Positions 24,731 to 38,900 of a stretch of DNA of 64,000 nt are shown piece by piece. Both the position numbers and the translations under genes were made by a program. The notes under the pieces were generated by a model. It saw only the letters and a program-made list of their open reading frames with translations, ran no database searches and was not told the origin of the DNA. The stretch is from the NCBI GenBank assembly GCA_026261815.1, contig JAMPIT010000894.1, positions 58,251,647 through 58,315,646 on the forward strand. Reading direction: 5' to 3'. The stretch is from Monarcha castaneiventris obscurior (taxonomy: Eukaryota; Chordata; Aves; Passeriformes; Monarchidae). Within the stretch, counting starts at the first letter, position 1. Every line of letters starts with the position of its first letter.

Positions 24731-27700
24731 TTAATTTTCATTAGTCCATTTGGTTTAGCAAAGGCAACTGAAAGAGAAAAACAAGTTTCTTTTGAGCCAA
24801 TACCAGCACAAAACAAACGAATCAAGTATAAATCTCAACTTTTCATACCAATACACCAGAACAAAAAGCTTGAAAAGCATTTGAAGTTGCGGATTTGGGA
24901 TCTTTTTTTGTAAAGCCTGAATTTTTTTGTCATGTGCATTAATCATTTTATTAACTTCATATAATTATTATGTAGAGTTTATGGGTGTCCTACACAGCAC
25001 ATCTTCTAGGTGTTGCAGCCTAGCAAAACAGCAAGTAAGCCTACAACACTGGAATTCCTACCTTAATCTTGTTTTCTTCAAATGTGAGATACTGAAACAA
25101 AGGTACAGGGTTGGAATGCAGGCTTATTAGCAAAAAGATACAAATTATATTCTCAATGCTTAAAAAATAATAGAACACAAAAAAATACTTGTTATATAAT
25201 ATTTTATTCTGTTCTAAATATGAACAGAGAAAATTATTTATTAGTCTTCTGTAGTACTAGACTAAGTGGTTTATTGGATTGTTACACAGTAGACAATGTG
25301 TGACATACATATTATATGCAAGCAACAAATGTCAGAATTTCTAAGCTATCCCAAAGGGGCAACATAAACTTATTAATTAGCAAGCATCGGATACCAAATA
25401 AATATATTCATCATCAAAAATATTTTTTTCAATTTACTAACTACATTTTGTATATTTTTGTTTATATGTGTGGAATGTTGGTGAACACACAAAATGTTTT
25501 CAATTACTAGGTGGTGTAATACAGTCCTGTGTTTCTGATTGGAAAATTATACTACATGGATAATCTCAGGCTTTCATCAATAAATGGGAATATATAAAAC
25601 TAAATGTTTGGTCTGATCCATGGTTCATTGAATTCCACTTAAACAATGAAAACAAAATGCTCCACATTGCACTTTGAGACTCTTTCTATCTTACCTCAAG
25701 GAAATAAGTCAACTAATTTTTGTGGCTTAATTTATGTGAGTGAAATTCCACCTCTGCTGAAATCAATGACACAGCCACTGTGCTTTCAGTTGGATGTAAT
25801 TCCACTTCCATATGTACAGTGTGACTGATGGTCTCTGTTACACATAGCTCCAGGAAATGTCATTTATATATATTTGTGCAGTGCTCTGCACAGTAAAAGT
25901 TGGGTTTGGTTGAAGCGAGCTAATAAGCTGGTAACATAATATAAATAATAAATTATACCTGCTAAATAACTTTGTATAGAGGGCCGTGATTTTGTAGAAA
26001 GGAGATTTATACAGCATGAAAAAATAGTATTTCATTACTTCCCTTTTAGTTTTTCTTTAGCCTACTTGAAGATTAAATTGACAGTTCAACATACAACATA
26101 ACTAATTTTCTTGATTTCTCAAGGACCTTACAAGAGCTAGGCATAAATTATTTTGGTTTGGATGTTATTAATTTAACTGACAAAAAAAATTTACTTAAAT
26201 ACTCAAAATTGTTTTATCCTGAAAATGAGGCTATGGCTTTGCATTGGGTTTGCTTCTTGCTCCTGTAGATGTGTCACTATTCATCTTTCCTAGAAGTGGT
26301 AGGTGAAATAAACTGCCTTTAGAAAACATAACGACCTGATAAAAGGAGGGGGTGAAACGTCTTAGTCTTATCTCTCAACCTTCTGATCCATCAATGGAAG
26401 AAAAACCCCAACATGGTGGTGATCACTAAAGGAAACATTTTTCTTTCTATTGCACCAGAACAGCAAGAAAGAGGCCCTCTCCTCAGCTTTGCCCTTTGAA
26501 TCAAACTGCCAAACTCCAAAGCAAACTGTGGAAATCAGAAAGAAAAAGTGCTAAGTATAAAACCCAAAACCCAAAAACCAAACCAAACCAAAAAGCCTAT
26601 AGCGATTGCTTTGTTCAACCCAATGAGACTATATTCAAGGGGGAAAGTCCAATTCAATTCTAGATAATTTTACATTTTTTCCCTTAAATTTAAATATTTA
26701 GCGGTAAGTCAAATGGAGATGGAGGACGACAAGGGAAAAGTCCCACATTGCAATGTAGGTAAAATAATAATTTGGAATTTGAGCAGCCAAAAAGGAAGGA
26801 GGTATTGCAGGAAATGTCTCTGTGTTAATCAGTGATAAAGTGAAATAACATTTGAGTATACTTTCTTTGATTTATTGGGAAATTAATTTACCTGCAGGAA
26901 TTTATCCCTAAAATGTTTATTTTTATTATCTAGCTGGGACACTGTTGTGTAAGCTCGCAGAAACAGAGACAGAGGCTGGCTCAGAGATTGTCTATGCCTT
27001 GTAAAGAAATTAAATGCTTGTTACTGTTTATTGCTTTTGACTAGTATAGGGAAAATTATCCTCTGAGCAGGCTTGGCTTCTTAATGTTGTGATTAAATAG
27101 AGGTGAAGATACACTTCGTAATAACAAATAACAGCCTTACTGCTGTAACTAGCTATGTGCCATGAGTGTCTTCGTCACAGCTACACATAAGATAGAAACT
27201 TCTCTTGGCACAATAATTTCAGTTGGTGATAAGAATCTTGGAATATTTTTTTAGACACAAGAGGCTGCATATGCCAAACCCACATAATAATGCTGATTCT
27301 GATGAACACTATAAAAAAATCCTTTTGAGAATTTTGAGATTTGAGACCTCTTGCTTTCATACTTTCTTTTGCCTTGGGATTTTTACAGATTTTTCTGAAA
27401 AGATGTAAAACCTACCCCAGGCATTAGAAGCTACACGTATACTTGGATATTTGGTGCTACAGGTAACATAGATTGACATTATTGATTTTATAAATTAACA
27501 TTATTATTTTCTATGACAGGTAAAATCTGTGCTTCAATGGTGCTATCCAAACACATTACATTACCCTCAAATTTAGTGCCTTTCTCCTCTGCAAGGAGGA
27601 AAATCTGACACTGACGTTTGCAAAAGGATGCTAAGGCCTCAGAAGCATGACTTGGAAATTAGATTAAAACATCAGGAGCTGGGGGTAGAACTGTAGACAC

Positions 27701-29071
27701 TTGAAAAAAAAAGTTACTAGCAATATATTAATGTCCTTCCTCCAGGTATGCTATTGTTTTATCAAGCACACCTATTAGCTATTTACAGCCTCTTGTTGTC
27801 ACCTGTGGCAGCTTTAACCTTATTCTATAAAATGATACTGTGCTAAAATCAAACTGCCTGCTAATGTGGCTAAAAACCTACACTGCATGGTTTCTAGCCC
27901 ATTTCTTACATTTAAAGATTTGCCAGTTAAAACAACATCTCAAAATGATAGCATCTTGTTCCTGAAATTTAATATTGTAAGAATGCAGAGAGCCACTATT
28001 GTCTAACTTGTGGCACCCTTCATGTCTTATTCCCCTCAGAACTCTGTTCTCCATCTGCACTTTCTCTCAGTGTCTGCCTGGGAACATTACTATTACTAGA
28101 GCAGCAGATTGCAGTTGCTGTTTCCCCCCAGTCGAGAGCAACTTCCAGACTGCTCTAACCAGACAATAATGAAGAATAAATGTCTAATGCCCCAGTCTGG
28201 TAAATCAGATTAAACAATTGAGCATATCCAAAGAAATTAAATGTGGCCAAATAACTCTTAATGGCTTGGAAAATTGTAGATGGGGGGAAACTTTAGATCC
28301 TAGAGTAAACTATTAACATACTCATTCGAGTACTACATTAACCTGCTGACCTTAAGGGAAAAATTTGAGAAATAAGAATGTCAGAATCAGACTAACAGAG
28401 TATCACCTACCCCTCTGTTTTAATGTGTGTCTTCTGTGTTGGCATTGCTCACTTACAACTGTTCATCCCAACTCCACACTGTTACTCAAAACAACTCAGA
28501 AGAAAAAAAAGGAAACCTGATTATAGGACACCAAATGTACCACCAATTTTTGGCTCAGCTTTGTACTCAAGCTTCATAAACCAAGTATGAATCCCAAAAC
28601 ACTGCTAAGGGCTCCGGTCACCCCTTCGCATCCTATTGCTTTGGTGGAAAAGAGAAGGGGTGTCCTCTGGCTGAGTGTTCATGCATGAGTGTTGGGTGGA
28701 GGGTGACTATGCTCTACTTCAAGATCATTAAACCTCTCCGTGCTTGGGCTTACAAGAAGATTTTTGGAGCTGAAAAGTGCTCTTCTTATCTCCTATGCTT
28801 ACTGGAGGCTTTTGGATGGTGCATGTATATCTATCATCCCCTCAGCTCCTAAGGGGTTATTTAGTCCTAACTGTGTGACATTTATTTGGCTTTAGATCTT
28901 TGAATGAGCATGAAGCCATGCAGGGAAAAATCTTCTGGCCTTATTTCATTCTAGACATTATAATGTTATGAATTGCCCTATTTATTTTCTTTTTTGTGAG
29001 TAACAGAGCAGCAAGAGTTTAGAAAAACAGTCCTGGTGAGAAAATTCTCTTTATATTATTTTTTTTAATTT
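24731..29071. other. unique AT-rich DNA, no gene seen
   Basis: No supportable gene. An A-rich low-complexity tract lies at 26557-26595. Confidence 0.5.
26557..26595. repeat. A-rich (CCAAA)n-like tract
   Basis: Repeated AACCC/AAACC/CCAAA words with no exact period. Low complexity. Confidence 0.8.
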
Positions 29072-29160
29072 AAAACAGAACGAAACAGAAACCAAGCAAA
29101 AAACAAACAAACAAACAAAAAAAACCCCACCAAAACAAAACCAAAACACAAAAACCACCA
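29072..29160. repeat. A-rich (ACAA)n low-complexity tract
   Basis: Contains a clean (AAAC)n core around 29097-29117 followed by AAAACC-type words. The minus-strand 'protein' over it, made of F/L/C/V repeats, is an artefact of the tract. Confidence 0.88.
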
Positions 29161-32100
29161 TCAGAGAAACCCAACTTTAGAAGCAGAGTTAAATATGTTT
29201 TTCCTTTACCATTTTTCATGTTTCTTATGTTAGCTGTTAAGCAATTAGGTTGGAAATAGAAAAAATCCCCCATTAGAAATGGAAGCAGATAGAAAAAACC
29301 AGGCGGTTCTTCAACTGTTTTGAGAATGAAAAAAAATATTTTAAATGCTGTAACATTACAATTTTTCTTTTACTTCCTCTCAGATGTCTGGGTGCATCAC
29401 ATTTTTCCATTTGCAGCTAATACATAAGATTTGTAAGAATTCACTACATTGATGCAATAAAGCCATTCCTTGACCTGCTGTGTTAGAGGAGGCTTGTAGT
29501 GAAGACAGGGGGGTTTGAGCTGTGTCAATGGTAAGTTTCTGCAGACATAGCTGGATGTGCACATTACAAATGGTTGAAACACTTGAGTCTGAGCTCTCCT
29601 GGGAAACATCTATTTGGCCCAACATGCCTTAAAGTAGAAGTTCTTCAAATTAGCTCTAAGTGCATATAAAGTCTCATTCATATCCTGGACACAAAGTGCA
29701 CAGGGTACTAAATATTATGTTCAGAGCAGCTCTCATTCCAGTCATAGTTTATGGATCTGTATTTTGATTTCCAACAGCTGACGCAGAAACATAGTCAATT
29801 TCTGCTCAGAAATACAAAGTACTGGAAATTTCAGAAGTCTTCTTTTCTTTGGGAAAAAAAGAAAATTTAGCCTACATTTGTGGGTATAAATATTTTCATT
29901 TACTTTTATAGTTGATGGTAATGTTCCTGATGATTTGAATGTTAAATCCTATTAGCTCAATCTCTTTTTTTGTCCATTTGACTGTGATGGGAACAGATAG
30001 GAGATGTGAAAAGAACTTTAATAAATGCATTTTAGTGCTGAAAATGTTGCATTAGCAATGTTACCTGCAACCACATATCCTAGACCTCTCTCATCTGTAT
30101 ATCTGGCTCTGTTTCTTCTGTCCAAATCTAATAGTTACCACTAATGAAATGAAGAACATGGTGATTGTAATTACATTTTTGGAAACAAATAAATCATAAA
30201 TACTGATAGACCTAAGTTTGATTAACTACATATTCCTCCTTTTTAAAAAATGTTCTTGATTTCTTGGTTGATGTAACAAGGTAGAAAACTGTAAAGCCAC
30301 TGTACTATGCTATCTAAAACAGATGTCCCCTGATAAGATATACTAACTGATGATACAATCAGTATTTCAAACTTCCTAACAGGCTACCATGATTTTATTT
30401 TGCTAATGCTTCCATGAATTATTTTATACATGAAATTTTAAAGTTCTATAAGTTTTCCTTTTTCAGAAACATTAGGAATCTATTTCTTTGAGAATTCAGC
30501 TGGTCTTCTGAGTATCCTATATTGGAGTAATTCTCTTCAGTTAACATCTCACAGTTTACAAGATTTGTTCACCTCTGGAAGTATGAAAGGGTGTTGTTTG
30601 GGATCACATGGCAGAAGAATAGCGTTCTTGGAACCCAGAGAGAGCTAAACCCTCCAAAAGTTCAGAGGAATTTATGGCTTATTATATAAAAAGTGACAAG
30701 GATCAAATAATTTGCACTGTGGGCTTTCACATGCTCTAGGGAAATTGCTGAGATTATCTAAAAATATGGGAAATCCTAGCAAGTAATCTGTCACCTTCAC
30801 AAATATTTTTCTCTTTGCATCTTTTCCATGCAGATGTGGGATAGATGTAGAAACTGTGCTTCCATTTGAATCTCTGCTTAAAGGTGAGTTCAATTTTTTT
30901 TTATTTCTTAATATTCTGCCACCTATTGGTAATTGTAGGTGCTTGAGGTAATGTTTATGGCACAGTGATATATACACAACAGCCAACATAATCCATGTCC
31001 CCACCCCTCTTAATGAACACAATCATTTACTCTTCTTCCCATGCAATTTACTCTGAAAAACTTCCTATGGATCAAATTATGTCAGGAGAAATTACTAAAG
31101 CATTAAAATTATTCCATTGGTTTCTGGTTGGCCTGAAGACAAATCAAATTTTCAGATTCTGTAGGCCTTCAACCTAGAAATATATCTTAAATACCAGGGC
31201 CTCTCTTACCCAGTCTAATATGAACACTTCCTATAAATCTTATGTGGTAAAAACAGCTAGGTCATCAACAGCACTTCTGTCTATATGTAACTAGAGACAT
31301 TAATTTATTTTGCTTATGATGTACATTGAATAGAATTGGATATCCATTATGCCTGGAACATATTTTGAGAACTCCCTAATGCTTTGGAAATCGTATAGAT
31401 TCATACTAGTCTTGATTAGCTCTTTATTTTCAGAAGCAGAGAAATTTTTCCTTCACCTTGAACAAATCCTGGATGAGCTTAGTATTTGCTTCTGAGTTTT
31501 GAAGATAAATGAGAAAACCTCCGTGATTTTGATCTTTGTGTAATATATCCCATAACTTTATTGTTTATTCAGAAATCCACTCAATCAAGCTGTGCACAAT
31601 GTTATCTTTGTCTCATTTGTAACTCCAAATGTGTAAGGTTAGCATCATTTTAAAGATTTCATTACTATGGTGGGGGGAGACATCAAAGGCCGGGACTTGG
31701 TCCATTCCTGAGAGTTTGTTATTAGGTGTTAATCTCCCTTTAAAGATTCTTATTTGTGGATGTGAAACTTGAATATCTAAGACAGCGGGTGTGGAAGTGT
31801 TTGAACTCTAGAGTATAGGTTGGATGTTGAGTATCTTCAGAAAACAGGAGGGGACTGATAGGTGAGAGAAGAAAGAGAGTATTGGGGCAGGCAAAAATAG
31901 GTCAGTATTTTTATTTCTGGGTGTAAATCAGAAATTCCAGTCAACAAATAAGCTGCAAACATCAGAAAGAAAGCTACAAAAAATGGGAAAGATGAACAAC
32001 AATCAGAGAAGATGGGAGAGTAAAGCAGAGTTATCAACACAAATGTTTAGCCACTAATTGGCCCTTAAATGTATTTGGGCACATATAACAAAAAACGAGC

Positions 32101-32496
32101 AAACAAAACAAAAACTTTCTCGTGGTTAAATCACAAAAGTACTTTGGGCAGACTGTGGAGCCAATAAAGAGTCCAAATTCTGACTGATAAGGGCAGATGG
32201 AAAATAGGAGGTCAAACTGTGAAAGCAAACAAGGAACTCTTTGGAGGAGAAAAATAAAGATAATATCGTGACAAGCAGGTTACCAGAAAATAAAGGTGAG
32301 AGGTAATTAAACGATATTGCTAAAGACCTCACAAATGTACTTCTGTCAGTCTTCTCTGGGGAGGCTCCAGAGAGGCACCAATTTTCCTCAGGCAACAAAG
32401 ATGACACATTCTGGGACTGAGGTGCTGCTTTATACATTTTGAAAAAAAATAGATCAGCTGTGGGATAACAAAATGCCACAGTTCATCAGTGAAATA
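29161..32496. other. unique AT-rich DNA, no gene seen
   Basis: No gene, RNA or clear repeat recognised. Minus-strand frames of 116 codons (30672-31022) and 117 codons (32126-32479) show no known domain. Confidence 0.5.
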
Positions 32497-32552
32497 CCTG
32501 AGGACTTGGACTTTGGCTCCAGAGAAGCCTGGGTTTAAAGCCTTAAAACATT
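32497..32552 (+). repeat. possible MIR SINE fragment
   Basis: 'gactttggctccagag' then 'gcctgggtttaaagcc' follows the MIR 5'/core order 'ggctttggagtcagac', 'tgcctgggttcgaatcc' (the B-box region). Short and diverged. Confidence 0.35.
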
Positions 32553-32600
32553 ACCATGTAAGGTACCAATATGTATTGGATGCATATTGTACATATATGG

Positions 32601-32624
32601 TACTACATGTATCTACATGTAGTA
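32601..32624. repeat. perfect inverted repeat (11-bp arms, 2-nt loop)
   Basis: TACTACATGTA (32601-32611) and TACATGTAGTA (32614-32624) are exact reverse complements separated by TC. Confidence 0.92.
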
Positions 32625-35600
32625 GATATAGTTATAACGGAAATTAAAGTGGTGTTTTTCAGTGTCCTGTAAAAGGAATGATGACCCCAATGAAGTACAA
32701 GTTGCTGTTTGTTACTTCTAGGAAAGCCTGTAAAATCAATCATGTGGATGTTCAAGACGCTTAGCAGGGAACATGAACTGAAAGGAAAACCACCCTCTTC
32801 CAGGAGGAAAGATGTGCCTCTTTAATATCTTGATTTTTTATATTCACAAATGACTGTTAAGGAAGTAGAGAAAGCATGAAGTAAGAGGTAAAGTGCTGTT
32901 TAGTTGAAAGAGGTTAGTGGCCAAAAATTAGAAGCTGCTCTAAATCTAAACCTGGCAAGCTGTGCCCAAAAGGGATGAGAAAAACAGGCAATATAAATCA
33001 TGTGGGGGAAAAGTATAAATATATCATTCTATTTTAGAAATCAGTCAGTTCCTTTTTTTCTTTTTGAAAGTGCCATTTCTATTTCTTGTCACCATACCAA
33101 ACATGAAAAAAGAGACAGCTGAAGTAGAAGTGATTTAGATATGAAAGAGGAAAATGATGGACTTCCAGACAAAAACAAATTAATTTAGAACTGACATAGC
33201 AAAATCTTTTAGTACTTTACAGTGCATTTAGAATGCCAACTGGGCTGTCTTGGTGGTATGCAATTCTGAGGTTGGAAGAGAAGAAGAGACAGCTAACAAA
33301 AAAAAAAGTGTAACAAAATTCTTACCAATTTTTCATTAATTAGAAGCTGAAAATCTAGAGGGAGAAATGAAAGGAAATGTGACCTTCCAGAATGTAGCCA
33401 TTGACAGATAAATAGAGCACAGACAAATAGAACAGACTCCATCTGCACTATTTTTGAAAAAACAGTGTATGGTTTTTATTATATTAATCCCAGTGAGCCT
33501 ATACGGGTTTATATACTTATAATAAAGCGAAGAACGATGTTATCAGCTGGCACTTTTTTGATCAGCTGCCATCGTGCTCTTCAGTCATTTTTTTACATCC
33601 CTTAAGCAGCTACTAGATAAATTCCAGTTAAACATGCTATCCTGTGAGCAAGCTATGCATGATAGAAAATAGCTGAAGACCTGCTGTTGGTTTGGTACAT
33701 GCATGACAATTTCAGGATCTATAAAACTCTCAGTCTGCTGGGTTGTTTTGGCAACTGAAAATACAGCCACAATTACGATTCCAACACTGGTATTCAGACT
33801 GTTGGGACAGAAGTTTACTTAATGTGGTTGGTTTTGGTACTGTAAGTGCACTAGTTTGTGAATTCACTTCAAAATGTAGATTTACATGCAGTAAATGTAA
33901 ACTCATACCCTGTTTCACGTAGAATGTCCAGGGCAGAGAGTGCCTCTGCTGACCCATCTGCTGAACAGACAATGCAATAACTCATTTATTTTGCAGGGGA
34001 GGAAGAGTGAGATCATGAAAACTAAAGTCTGCAGCACATGTTTTCCTTCTTTCTGCTTTGCTTTCATCCATTTTCTCCTGTAGTCCAAAAGAGTTTGTTG
34101 TAAGGGACAGAGCCTCTGACACAGGTTAACCAGGTCAGTACAGCTTTCTTCAGTGATGGTGGAAGGGCTGATGCTAAGCTCATATGTCACCACTTTGGCG
34201 GGGAGACTGCAAGTAATACCATGAAAAACCTATTTTCCCTCTAGAAGAAGTTTCATGGAATGACTGCATTTAGTGGGGAGGGAGCAGACCTTTGGTGAAC
34301 AAGTGCAGTTGGGCTAGTCTGAGTATGTAACTCACCAGCCAAGAGCTGCAAAAAAACCCAGGTTGGCTGCTGTGCCGGTTACTCTGACTTCTAGAAGGGT
34401 AGAGGTACAGAGCTGGGAGAATAAAAGCATGTGTGGGAGCAAAGAGTCTGGGGGATGGCACTCAGGAGATAGAAAACACGCTCCAAACACCTCTGACTGC
34501 AGGAGGGGCCAAGAAAGCTGAGGAAAAGGACTCAGGAAATCTTTCCTCAGACCCTTTCTAATGCTCCCATGAAAGGAGGCACAAAAAAAGAAGAAAATAC
34601 CATAGCCTCTCTATGGAACTTCAAAGCCAGCCTGTGTAGTTGCAGTGCACCTAGTGCCCCTGAGCAAATTGCTCCTGAGCAAAGTGGATGCACTTGTGAA
34701 ACCCTGTGACCGAGTCCCTCCCTGCACCAGTTAGCTCGCCTACAATTTGTGCCACACACAGCCTTCTGCAGGCCATCGTGGGCTGTGGCCCTCCACTATG
34801 CCAGTAAACCAGATGGAATTAAGCACAGCAATGAACCCTGGAACTCATAGATACACCTTCCAGCAGCCCTTATTGTACCCTCCCCAGATGTGCCGGGACA
34901 TGATTGGAGGCACAGCAAGAGTTGGACTTCTGACTGGCTTTGTACAAATTAACTAAAATTGTGTTTGGCACTTAGACCTGTTTTGCTGAGCTATATAGTC
35001 AGCCTAAAAAGCAGTCGCCTCTTTTCAGTTGGACAGCATGGGCATGGTAGCCACTTGCAAATACCTGTATCACTAAAAACTGTAAGAATTATGTTTTGAG
35101 CTATGCTCATTCCAGAGAAATTAGCACATAAGAAGAAGCATGTGTGGATTAAAAAAAAAAAAAGTAAAGAAAGGTATGATTATAGCAAACATCATTGACC
35201 CCACACATTACTTTTAGAGCCAAAGCTCTTTGCAATCTTGTCTTGTTCAAATCTCACCTCCAGACATGTCTCAGATACATTTCTCCTGCTAGTTGTCTCT
35301 CTTACACCGTTTAAACATAAAAATTTTTTTGGCTCAGCTTGAAGAACCATGATGAAAGTTGCCTGACATGGCCCAGTAAGAACCATCTTTATCTGTTTTT
35401 TAACTTTGGTAAAGTTTTGTTACTGGGAATAGTATTTTCTCTGCTGAAGATCACGTAAAGATGACTTGTATATTTGTAAGAAAGAAATCAGAATAACCTG
35501 TGGAGTAAAGACAGTGAGAAATATTTTGGTTTAGGACTTTATTTTTGTTCTAGGAAAACTTGTTTCATTTATGGTGTCTTCCTGCCTGAGAACAGGAATT

Positions 35601-35864
35601 CAAAAATTGGCTAAGTGTTATTTGGTAAGTAAGCAGGTCTGTCAGCCTCATGTTGATGATGCTCTTTTAGCCAGCCTCATGAAAATCTGCTGAAACTTGG
35701 CCAACTTGTAAATCCCAGGGAAAAAATTCTGTTTGCTTGGGCTCAGCAGCATGTGTGAGCAGTGGTGAAATTCTCCACAGCACCTCTAGCACTGGGCAGA
35801 CAGGGTTTTGGTGGGCTGTCCTCCAGTTTTCCCCCATCAAGTTCTCCTATTGAATCTTCAGAAT
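32625..35864. other. unique DNA, no gene seen
   Basis: No supportable gene or interspersed repeat. An A13 run lies at 35151-35163. Confidence 0.5.
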
Positions 35865-35970
35865 TAGTAGTAGTAGTAGTAGTAGTAGTAGTCGTACTAG
35901 TAGTAGTAGTAGTAGTAGTAGTAGCAGTAGTAGTAGTAGTAGCAGTAGTGGTAGTAGTAGTAGTAGTTAG
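35865..35970. repeat. imperfect (AGT)n trinucleotide microsatellite
   Basis: About 106 bp of TAG/AGT units. A first pure run is broken by GTCGTAC at about 35891-35897, and later units carry GCAG and GTGG variants. In one frame it reads as a valine run and on the other strand as a tyrosine run. These are artefacts of the repeat, not protein. Confidence 0.97.
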
Positions 35971-38900
35971 GCTTTGACAGTATGGCAGTAAAATTATGGT
36001 CAGGAGACCATAATGCTAGCATAACCCAGGGATGAATATGTGGCCCAAGTCCTTGTCTGAACCAGTTTGACTTGCTAGCCAACAAGATGAATTTTGGATT
36101 TTAAGCTCTCATCCTTTAATTGTCCATAAGAAAATATCTTAAGATTTTGTTTCTTTCTGGCTGCTTGCTACGCAGGTGATTTTCGTAAGGTAGCTGAATA
36201 TGCCCATGGGTGTTTTTCACAAAGAAAAGCAGTTTAAGATTTATTGTCTTTACCATAAGTTTTGAGAGGTATTAATTTTTTTAATAAACCTGAGAATTTA
36301 AAGTCAAGTCATCACCAACAACAAAATATTGCACTAATATCTTACTTATATTAACTGGCAATGTGAAAAGACAACACTGCGATAAGCTCAAATGCATAAG
36401 ATGACAAACTCACTATAAAAAAAGGCCTGAAACCCACTGAACAGAAGATATCTCATTCTTTTGTTTTCCGTCACAAACAGCCAGTGCAATTTGCAGGAAT
36501 TTGTGGTTACAGGAACTGGCAGGTGTGTGCAGTTTGCAAGACAGCCAACTATTACAGGGCTTTAATTGATTTGAAAAGTGTCACCACAAATGTTCTCTCC
36601 TCTATATTTTAAGTATGAACAGTGTAGATCAACTCCACACTTCAGGAGAGGAAAATTTGACAGTGAGGAGCAGAAACAGACTGGAATAATAGCACTCGTC
36701 CAGTAATACAATGCAATAATCCAGATAGTATTTGATACAAATATAACCATATATAAAATATAAAAAAACTCTGACTAGATTTTTCATCTGCATAGTATGA
36801 GATGGAGAGCCAAGGCCAAACCCTGGATCTTAAATCCAGCCTCCCAAATAAGCTTGAGTTCCCAGCACTTACATCACAGTTACCAGATCTTTTGTGAAGA
36901 AAATGAAGTGCATTGAAGAGGCTCAGGGAGTATAATCATGAATTAAACAAGGCAAGTTGTTTTTTAAGGGGGACCTACTGATTTTTACAGTTATAGCTAT
37001 GACACTGTTTAGAGACAGAGGGAGCAGTTCCAGTTTTCTGCCATGCCCCTTGAACTACCACTGGTAGAAACTCCTTCTGGTGCTCAGTTGGGTGTAATCT
37101 CCCCACGCCGCAATTATTGTCAGTACAATAGGGATGAGAACAATCCTTGCCTGCTGTCACCTTCATGTCTCAGTCTGTACTGGCCCTCACTGTAGGATTC
37201 CAAGCCTGGCTGAGCCTCTAAGCAATTTGGTAACACAAATAAAGATAGATTCAGCCATTATTTACTAAAGATAACAGGGGCACAGCCACCTCACAGACAT
37301 TTTAAATCCTCTTAATATTTGCATTTATTTGTGTTTAATCCTTAGTGCCATAGAATTCATGTAATGGATGTGGGACATAAAAGATGGGAAGTTTTGGACT
37401 TTTCATCTGAGGGGGAGAAATCCAGAAAACCAGGATTTCTACTTAGATTCCTAGCACTTCCCTATTGCTATACAATTTCAAAGAACATACATTCTCCCTT
37501 AAAGTAAGGCTATAGTTTGTTTGCTGAGCAGTGTTCAATAACATGTCAATATGGAGAAATCTAGGAGGGGGCCTTCTGCATCTCATATGTCTTCTTTCCA
37601 TCTTTTGAACTTGAGAAATTGAAGTAAGGGAGCTGATGGTTGAATCACAGGGATAAAATGGAATTTTGCAGTCTGGTCCTTTCCTTATCGAATGGCCATT
37701 GCTGTCAGCATTGGGAGTTTTCTGCTTGTTTCAGCTGATCCTGGAAGCTTTGAGGTCCTTTCTGAGTGATTTACTTTCAGGCATCTCAGCTGAAAAGCAA
37801 CAGTTTCTTATTGTCAGCTTCTCAATTCTTTACAGGGAGCCTTTGTTGAAAGGAGGACTTACCTTTTTGTTGTTGTTGTTTGTTTGTTTTTGGGGATTTT
37901 TTGGTTTTTTTTTAGTTAAAATAAGACTATGAAACAAAACTGATCTGGTATCTTGAATGAATGGATAACTGTGCAGTCTCTGAAAGTGTGAAGATTCTCA
38001 AGCCCCAAGGAATTATTTCTGTTGTGCTATTTCTTATATAGGACTACATCCTGCCTTCCTCATTAATTGGACACAACTGCTAAAACATCCTTTACAATAA
38101 GCACTTCTTCATACCAGACATATTTCCTGGATCTATAAAACAGCTTTTAGAAAGGGAGAACTGTATTTAAGACATTAATATAGTTCCACAAAATGATGCT
38201 TGTTGACATATGGAGCACTTTTTGAATAATTCACTTTGAAATTAACACTATAATACCATTTACCTTTAAAGTCCTATTTACTGGAGCTGGAAAGAATTGT
38301 TCTCTGGAGATGAGGATATCGGCAAGCACCAGACTTTCAGAGCTTCTTTGGTTTAATAAAAGTGGTCAGATGATTTCATGCAAAGAAAATCAGAGGAGAT
38401 GAATGCCAGTGTCTCCTCCATCATCAGGCTGTGCATGTCTAGGTTGTTGGGTTTGGCAGCAGAGGAGACTTGCAGACATCCTGCCCTCAGATGTATGCTC
38501 CTGTGCAAGAGATTGCTCCCCCCTTGGCTGCGACAAAAAGACTTGACAGGGGACTGAGCTGTAAACCGCTCACTGGAGTGATCTGGGTTAAGTTTAATCC
38601 TTAGAAAAACAGGGATTATTTCAAGTGTGGATCAGTTTTGCACTGATTTGCAGGGTCACCCTGCAGACAGGCAGCCAAGCCCCATGGCAGCTTGGAGATA
38701 GCCATCATGCTCCCTGGACCTGGCATGGCTCAGCTGGCATCCACCACTCATTCCACCAAAACTGCAGTGAAGAGACTCCCAACCTCCTCCATAAGGTCCA
38801 AGCAAACATATTTCATGAAAAGCTTGTGTTTATCTTTCTTTTCTCTCTTTCCCTTTCACCTTTCTTCCAAGCCTGGAGTTGATGATATAATTTAGGCAGA

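Noticed and set aside
28619..28662. Inverted repeat CACCCCTTC / GAAGGGGTG
   Set aside because: Nine-base arms with a 26-base spacer in unique DNA. Expected by chance in a window of this size, with no transposon sequence between.
29070..29273. Hydrophobic minus-strand 'membrane protein'
   Set aside because: The F/L/C/V run comes from the A-rich (ACAA)n tract.
35762..36085. Poly-valine / poly-tyrosine 'proteins'
   Set aside because: They are translations of the (AGT)n microsatellite on each strand.
36781..36880. Possible antisense MIR
   Set aside because: Only scattered short words resemble the consensus, and the order of landmarks is not preserved.
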